A stretch of 64,000 nt of DNA from Homalodisca vitripennis (Eukaryota; Arthropoda; Insecta; Hemiptera; Cicadellidae). This document shows positions 58,113 through 64,000 of the stretch, in pieces. The stretch spans positions 130,648,001-130,712,000 of the forward strand of contig NC_060213.1 in NCBI RefSeq assembly GCF_021130785.1, in the 5' to 3' direction. The position numbers and the translations under genes are program-made. Positions within the stretch are counted from its first letter, which is position 1. Each line of letters begins with the position of its first letter. The notes beneath the pieces are model-generated. The model did not search any database and was not told the origin of the DNA. It saw nothing but the letters and a program-made list of their open reading frames with translations.

Positions 58113-58600
58113 TATTACAGAAATCAAGGCATCCAAAGGCATCCGTGATTTAAGGAGCAACAGTTTGAGCATCTGAAAAAGAAAAAAATCAATTAAAAGA
58201 TAATAAATTACCTACAAAAACATTATAAGTATTTTATTTTATCAGTACTGTGAAATCGCTATAAATATAGCAATATACACACTAAGGTAGCAGTGTTGCA
58301 AACGATTAAGACAAGTGAGAAAATAAAAAAATAGTTCACTTGTGAGTCAACCAAGGTTCTGTGTTGTCACTACTAATTTTCTAGGTCCTGCTAGACTAAG
58401 CCATCATGCACAAGATTATACAAGTTGAGGGACCAGATGGGTCACCTGAATGAATGAACCACACGACTCAACTTCATCTGTAATTTTTGATAAATGTACC
58501 ACAATATTGGTAAGCTCACATTATTTGACAGAATAACCAACTGATCAGAAACCACACAGCTATGGTGGTTATATTGTTCCACATACAGAAATTGGTACTT
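58113..58600 (+). repeat. Direct repeat with 51922-52440
   Basis: Second copy of the roughly 500-bp segment described at 51922, with substitutions and small indels. Confidence 0.8.
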
Positions 58601-59325
58601 TTTGACTAAACAGAGGCTACCTATTCAGAGTATGCTGTGACTGGTAAGGTTAGGCGAATTTACTATGAATATTTTAGAATGTGTTTGTTCTCTCGACTTT
58701 AGTTATCAATATTAGGGAAGTTATGGTCGGTGGCATGCGGTGAGGGTCATTTGTATGTGATGATAGCGTGTATACGGTCTGTCAATCATTTATGATTGGG
58801 CGTTTGAGAGCTTTTATATTTTACTGATCCGTACTGTTTTGAGGGACAGTTTTATTTAATTGCCATCAGCATTGCTCAAGGAAATCCCTTTCACGTGGAA
58901 AGCCCAAAATAATTTTTACTTGGAGCGTTTCCTTCATATTGATCTTAAAGAGAAGAACAAACATATTCTACAATATTTATAGCAAACTTGATCAATTATA
59001 ACAGCCTCAACGTGCTCTGAATGTGTGGTCTGCATTTAATCAGAAAGTACAGAGAATTCACATAGTTGTCTTAGTGATCATTACTCCTAGTCGAAAAATG
59101 AGACACAAACTTTGTGATCTGAGGTGGCCACAATTCATTGAAAGTAACATAATTTAGTTTTGAATGGCAACTGTTTTACATGCAGCAATATCATCTGTAA
59201 AATGTATTAAACAAGACATTGACGGAAAAAAATTTAGTCCTAAAAATAGTGACAAATTTAATAAAATAATGTGTTTACCGTTACGTCATGGTACTCTGCT
59301 AAAAATGGCTTGTCTGAATGCTTTA
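58601..59325. other. No supported gene
   Basis: No long ORF except 59164-59400, which runs across the left end of the next transposon and is therefore not a real gene. Confidence 0.4.
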
Positions 59326-59799
59326 TTAACCCTTTGCGTGCCATGGCGACGATATATCGTCGCCAAAAACCCTTGTGAAAAGTGCCTTGATAGATCGTAG
59401 CCGACTACCTGTGCGAAAAGTGCCAGGCGACGATCCGTCGTCGCCGTCTGTTATCGTAATTTTTAATGCTTTATTTTTCATGAATTCTTTTCACAACCAA
59501 TATTGTTTTATTTGTTAACTATCATGCAATAGATAAATAATATTTCACATAGTACTTTATATTAGTGAAGATAAAAAAACACAGAATAATAGAAGCAACA
59601 ACAGCTGGTGGTGATCAGCCGGGGCATCGTTGGCACGTTAACAACTCGCTACATATAGCAGTCTGTTCGGTCACATGGTTGTGTTTACATCGTTTTGAGA
59701 TTAGGATCTCTAAAATGCTTTGTTAAATTGATATCTTTGTAAGTTTTAGTAGTTATTGTGACTGTTTTTTCATGTGTTATTAATAATAGACATTCAGAA

Positions 59800-60016
59800 A
59801 TGGATCGTGATCACTTAACTGTAAGTGAAGTTGACAGACAACTACTGAGTGATTTGTCAGGTAGTGATAACGATTCAAACTTTTCATTGTCCGATATTTT
59901 TGATGACACTGATGAAGACCCTACTTACACACCAGTACAAGACACCCAACCGAGATTTGTGAGTCGTAATTCCCTGACCATAGGCTCTCAATGTGACAGT
60001 GATACTTTAGTTCAAC

Positions 60017-60051
<35 letters not shown>
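59800..60051 (+). pseudogene. piggyBac transposase N-terminal acidic region
   Basis: From ATG at 59800: MDRDHLTVSEVDRQLLSDLS, then SDNDSNFSLSDIFDDTDEDP and a TYTPVQD segment. Acidic Ser/Asp clusters followed by DP-x-Y are characteristic of piggyBac-family N-termini. The frame runs into a (TG)n microsatellite at 60018-60050, and nothing of the DDD domain follows. Confidence 0.7.
60018..60050 (+). repeat. (TG)n microsatellite
   Basis: A GTGTGT run of about 33 bases, inside the piggyBac-like element. Confidence 0.9.
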
Positions 60052-60053
<2 letters not shown>

Positions 60054-61878
60054 TGTACATATTTTTTTGGAAAATATGAAGACTATATATTGGATATTGG
60101 ACTTTAGAATCAACGGATAAATGTACGTGATGCGCTAATTATTTTTGTTTTAGTGTTGTGTTACCGGTACTGAAAAATTTGTACATAATTTCAAACATTG
60201 TTATGTAACTATAGTAATTATATAAAAAAGTCAACCATTATTTTTTTTCACATTAACAATGTTATAAAAAATATTTAAAAAATTGTTCCCATGGTAAAAT
60301 TGTTTCTTATTAATTTGTAAAAAAAATAAAAACTAAAAAATAAAAATTGCTTCATACATTTTTTTGGTTTTGACATGCCAAAACTAATATTATTTTCTGT
60401 TGTTTCGTTTGTTTTGTAACATTTTATTGTAGTACAATTTATTACAAACATTTTGATACCTGTTTCATAAAAATAGTATGAAAAATATATTCTTTTTCCT
60501 GAAGCCCGGTAATACTTCTTATTATTCCCTGGCATTTTTCGCATATGACTTGCAATATAGTTGCTAGTGCATTTCCTTTGTACTAAATTTTTTGCCTTGT
60601 GGCATTCAAAGGGTTAAGATATTAGATTGGTAGTGGCTGAAATCATAGCTTGATGAACAATTTTGGTATCCTGAATAGCCTACCTGAGTAATGTAAATTG
60701 CATATGGGCCGTTCTAATTTGTTTTAATTATACAGCCATACAAGGACCTTTATTATTGACTGTACACTTAAAAGGTATGCCTAGTCTTAAAGAAAAAAAA
60801 AACATAAATAATCTAAATTTGACTTTACAAGGTGTTTTATAGGACAGACTGATGAACAACAACGTGATTTTAAGAAGGCCAAGTCAGTCTTTAATAAATT
60901 CCTAAGTATATTAAGTTCATTGTGTTTTACTGTATTCCTAGTTTATCTGATTAATTGGAACTAGAAATGATTCATATAAAAGAGGTTTTTTAATAATCTT
61001 TGAAACTGTTGGAACCAAAGAGATGGGTTTGTAGTTATGAAATCCCTTTCTATCACCTCGCTTGTGCAAAGAATTACATTTTTATATTTTGTTAGAAGTA
61101 CACCTGGGTCAGGTGACCCTTTTGACACTATTAATACGAGGCTGACTAACATTAATTTTTTTCAGAACTTTATAAAATTAGACCTTATACCATATATTCT
61201 GGGTGACCCAGTGGAAAAATCTAATTCCTAGACTGCACAATTTTCCTTTAAAATAATTTCAAGCCTCTTTTTCAAACTGGAGAGGTTTTTGACTAGACCT
61301 TGAGGTCCACTTTTGGACCAAAGCACAAATATTTTCCACCAACTACAAGTCGGTGATAATGTGCAGATGAAAAAAGTGTTACAATTAAACTACATGCCAT
61401 AAAATATTTCTTTAAATTTGTGTAGAAGAGATGTAGTTATAGGTAGGGTGTGATTTCTTTCTCGTAATATGTTAGCCAAAACACTATGTACCCCACTTTC
61501 ACAACTTTTATACTATGTAAATTCACTCCATTAATTTCTCCATGTTTCAAACTATATAACATGCTTTTCGTAACAGAATACAATCTATAAATCAGAATTT
61601 CATCATTTGATACTTCCAGATAATTTAATTACAAATAGCTGAGACATCAATGTTAATGAAATTGACAGATTCACTTTATGATCTATTTAATATAACACCA
61701 CATGATTGAACATTTAAAAGACAAACTTTAAACACAAAACTAAACAGAAAAAATGGAATGATTTTTTAAAAATTTAAGTTACGGTTGGCCTTTGATATTT
61801 TCAATGTGTATTGTTTGTCTCTCAGTAATTTTTGCAAACCAATATATATATATATGAAAACTCACCAGTAATAAGTCC

Positions 61879-62628
61879 TTATTGGGTCCTGCCGCCCTGA
61901 TTGGGTGGGTGAGTCATGGGCATGATTGGTTTTGGCAACAAGGGAGTGAGATAGCTGGAGGAAAATTCTGCTGAAGGATTTGAGGTAGATTGTGCCACAT
62001 ACATTTGAGGATTGAAAGGAGGCATTTGGAAAGGATCAGATGAGTTCTGTGTCATCGGCATCGAGGGATTGAAAGGTTGTTGTGCCATCTGCACAGAAGG
62101 GTTGAAAGGTTGTTGTGCCATCGGTGTAGAAGGATTGAATGATTGTGGTGCTGTCGGCATAACATAGTTGTATGGCTGTGGTGCTGTCAGCAAAGAAGGA
62201 TTGAATGGCTGTTGTGCTGTCGGCATAGAAGGATTGAATGACTGTTGTGCTGTCTGCATAGGATTGAATGGCTGTTGTGCTGTCGGCATAGAAGGATTGA
62301 GTGGCTGTTGTGCTGTCGGCATGGAAGGATTGAATGGCTGTTGTGCGTTCGGCATGGAAGGATTGAATGGCTGTGGTGCTGTCGGCACAGAAGGATTGAA
62401 TGGCTGTTGTGCTGTCGGCATAGAAGGATTGAATGGCTGTTGTGTTGTTGGCATGGAAGGATTGAAGGGTGGTTGTGTCATAGGCATAGTGGCTTTGTGA
62501 GACTGTTGTAATGATTCGGAGGAATCTACAGGAGGTGCTTCTCCATTCTTGTACACTGGCACAGTGCCCAGAAACACAGGCACTTCTTGGGTCAGATTAA
62601 CATGGCAGCTACCTGTTTCTGCTTTCAC
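61879..62628 (-). CDS. Arrestin-domain protein paralogue, intact last exon with PFNP repeats
   Basis: The acceptor TTGTGTCAG is followed by GTGAAAGCAGAAACAGG (VKAETG) at 62628. It encodes the end of the arrestin C-domain (VTQ-like LTQEVPVFLGTVPVYKN), then a tail of about 200 residues in which a 10- to 11-residue unit of the form (Q)QPFNPSMPTA is repeated roughly a dozen times. It ends at TAA 61879 with NQGGRTQ. No PPxY motif, the usual NEDD4-type ligase docking motif of ARRDC tails, is visible; PPFN and PPNQ are the nearest. Its upstream exons must lie beyond 64000. Plus-strand ORFs across it (62168-62511) are shadows of the repeat. Confidence 0.88.
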   Translation of the reverse strand: MKAETGSCHVNLTQEVPVFLGTVPVYKNGEAPPVDSSESLQQSHKATMPMTQPPFNPSMPTTQQPFNPSMPTAQQPFNPSVPTAPQPFNPSMPNAQQPFNPSMPTAQQPLNPSMPTAQQPFNPMQTAQQSFNPSMPTAQQPFNPSLLTAPQPYNYVMPTAPQSFNPSTPMAQQPFNPSVQMAQQPFNPSMPMTQNSSDPFQMPPFNPQMYVAQSTSNPSAEFSSSYLTPLLPKPIMPMTHPPNQGGRTQ

Positions 62629-62898
62629 CTGACACAACCCACATTACAGTTAATAGCTAATATTAAAATTCACAGCTAATAAGAATTGATTGAGATATTT
62701 TACTAATTATACACCAGTATATAAATTTCAATTATTCATATATACTATGCAGGGGCTGTTTGAAAAGTAAACTCCATGATTTTGCGAAGTTAAGAAAAAA
62801 AAACAGTAAATTAACTAAGTGTTCAGAACTTGTTTTCCTCTCCAAAATTTAATAATGGACTTAAACAGTATATCGTACTTGTATGCTGTGAAGAAGTA

Positions 62899-64000
62899 CA
62901 GGGTGTTCATAAATAAATATACCAGTTAGTTAATAAATATACTTTGATCAATGTGTCTGGAGTGATTATTGCAACAGCTGCTTCAATCCTGTTCCTTAAG
63001 TCGGGTAAGTCAGCTGGTAGCGGAGTAGGCACATACACAAAATCCTTTATGAATCTCTCCAAAGGTAGAAATCAGAACATGGAGGCCATGCGAAACAGGT
63101 CTGTCATTGCAGCCAATCCAGCGGTCAGGTACAGGGATGTTCAACTAATCACCTACTGAATCGTGTATGGCGGTGCAACAACTTGCTGCCAAATGAAATT
63201 CTGTGGTTCATCTTCTTCCATTTGAAGAAATATCCATAGTTCTAGATCAACATCAACATTATAAATACCAGTTACAGTTCCTTCTCCAAAAAAGAAAGAC
63301 CCATAATATTTCTGCGTAAATATGGCACACAACAAATTCATTTAGGGGAATCTCGCTGCAATTATAGTATCTCGTGAGGGTTTTCTGAGCTCCAGATAGG
63401 CACAATGTGAGTGTTCACATGTCCACTGAGGTGAAAAGTTGATTCATCAATGAAAGCGACATGATCCTGAAAATCTTCATTGTCATGTAACAACATTTTG
63501 TTTGTAAAATTGGCATGTAAACCATAGTCCGTAGGCTTAAGAGCCTGTAACAACTGCAAAAAAAGGACATAGCTGTAAGTTTTTCCACAAAACTTTCCAA
63601 ACAGCCATTTCTGGAATTGCAAATTCACGACTAGCCTTCTAAACTGATTTCTGTGGGCTACGTGTGAAAGTCTGTCACTCACTCAATACTCTCTTCACTA
63701 ACCGTTGGTCGTCCTGTACTCTTTGCAAAGCCAGCCAGTATCTTCAAACTGATGATACCATCTATGGATGTTATTATCACTTAGTGGGTCACAACCGAAC
63801 TTTATACGGAAACGGACTTTGTACAAATCGAAGGAACGTACGTAAGTTACTGAAGGTTCAGTTTTTGCAAACTGCAGAACACAAAAAGTGTTCTGTTTAC
63901 GAGTCGCCATTTTTGCTACTAGCACTTTCTAACAGATAACGAAGGAAACATTGCATCTGCATGCATACAGATGAGAACAATAATAATAGTTTGCATTACT
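62899..64000 (-). mobile_element. Tc1/mariner-like (DUF4817 + DDE) transposon, copy B, cut by window end
   Basis: Left TIR CAGGGTGTTCATAAATAAAT after a TA. The minus strand carries the transposase in pieces. The DUF4817 block FCVLQFAKTEPSVTYVRSF and NNIHRWYHQFEDTGWLCKE is at 63698-63925. The DDE start is QALKPTDYGLHANF and FIDESTFHLSGHVNTH (first Asp) at 63362-63682. A later block, FFGEGTVTGIYNVD and EEDEPQNFIWQQ, is at 63153-63341. Several frameshifts. Orthologous to the copy A insertion at 5281. Confidence 0.85.

Larger units (their letters stand above)
59326..60617 (+). mobile_element. piggyBac-like element, internally deleted
   Basis: TTAA at 59326-59329 and 60614-60617, with inverted ends CCCTTTGCGTGCCA and the complement of CCCTTTGAATGCCA. 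The left subterminal zone has a perfect 22-base palindrome at 59344-59365 and further CGACGATCCGTCG-type units with GCGAAAAGTGCC between them. An N-terminal transposase exon is present, but the catalytic domain is absent. Confidence 0.8.
60676..64000. repeat. Segmental duplication, copy B (runs off the window)
   Basis: Matches 1-2590 and 5264-6586 without the LINE and tRNA-like insertions. It starts just right of the piggyBac-like element ending at 60617. The right boundary lies beyond the window. Confidence 0.85.

Noticed and set aside
59164..59400. Plus-strand ORF of 78 residues
   Set aside because: It runs across the TTAA terminus of the piggyBac-like element, so the frame is accidental.
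62168..62511. Plus-strand ORFs with a repeating Gly-Leu-Asn-Gly-Cys-Cys pattern
   Set aside because: They are the antisense reading of the PFNP-repeat coding exon on the minus strand.

Overview
This window is A+T-rich, intron-bearing animal DNA, most likely from an insect. It is dominated by transposable elements. The non-LTR clades, the Ty3/Gypsy element and the many Tc1/mariner-like (DUF4817 + DDE), Tigger/pogo and piggyBac-like DNA transposons, together with an arrestin-domain gene with very long introns, fit an arthropod. Insect is preferred and Hemiptera is only a guess. No prokaryotic features, CRISPR arrays or rRNA genes were seen.

The host gene I can support best is an arrestin-domain-containing (alpha-arrestin/ARRDC-like) gene on the minus strand. 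Its exons are at 38907-39041, 36201-36412, 32547-32720, 21748-21936 and 2325 downward. Splice phases match at every junction. The first exon was not found. The last exon carries a premature in-frame TAG at 2245-2247. A second, intact copy of that last exon (61879-62628), with an expanded Pro-Phe-Asn-Pro repeat tail, lies at the right edge and must belong to a tandem paralogue continuing beyond the window. The last exon, its 3' flank and a neighbouring broken transposon form a segmental duplication: 1-2590 plus 5264-6586 against about 60676-64000. An isolated well-spliced exon of unknown identity is at 40872-41042 (minus).

Layout. 1-6586: duplication copy A, interrupted by tandem tRNA-like repeats (1234-1790) and a 5'-truncated LINE (2595-5263). 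6840-9384: decayed minus-strand LINE. 9385-20250: RNase H-type LINE split by a Ty3/Gypsy element (10324-19345) with identical 427-bp LTRs and a gag-pol -1 frameshift signal. 22162-27000: long-TIR DNA element holding a piggyBac-like MITE and a LINE fragment whose ORF1 joins an SGNH-hydrolase-like domain to a macrodomain-like region. 27045-31800: minus-strand CR1-like LINE (PHD, SGNH, endonuclease, RT). 33748-34772: internally deleted piggyBac-like element. 37195-37378: another tRNA-like repeat. 40020-40709: Tigger remnant. 43329-44649 and 44938-47125: Tc1/mariner-like elements. 47990-49500: RNase H LINE. 53803-55063: Tigger element. 55741-56417: foldback MITE. 59326-60617: second piggyBac-like element. 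60676-64000: duplication copy B.

Nothing here forms a cooperating pathway. The interest lies in nested transposon history, the domain make-up of LINE ORF1 proteins, the tRNA-like tandem element, the retroviral-type frameshift signal, and the duplicated and partly disabled arrestin gene.
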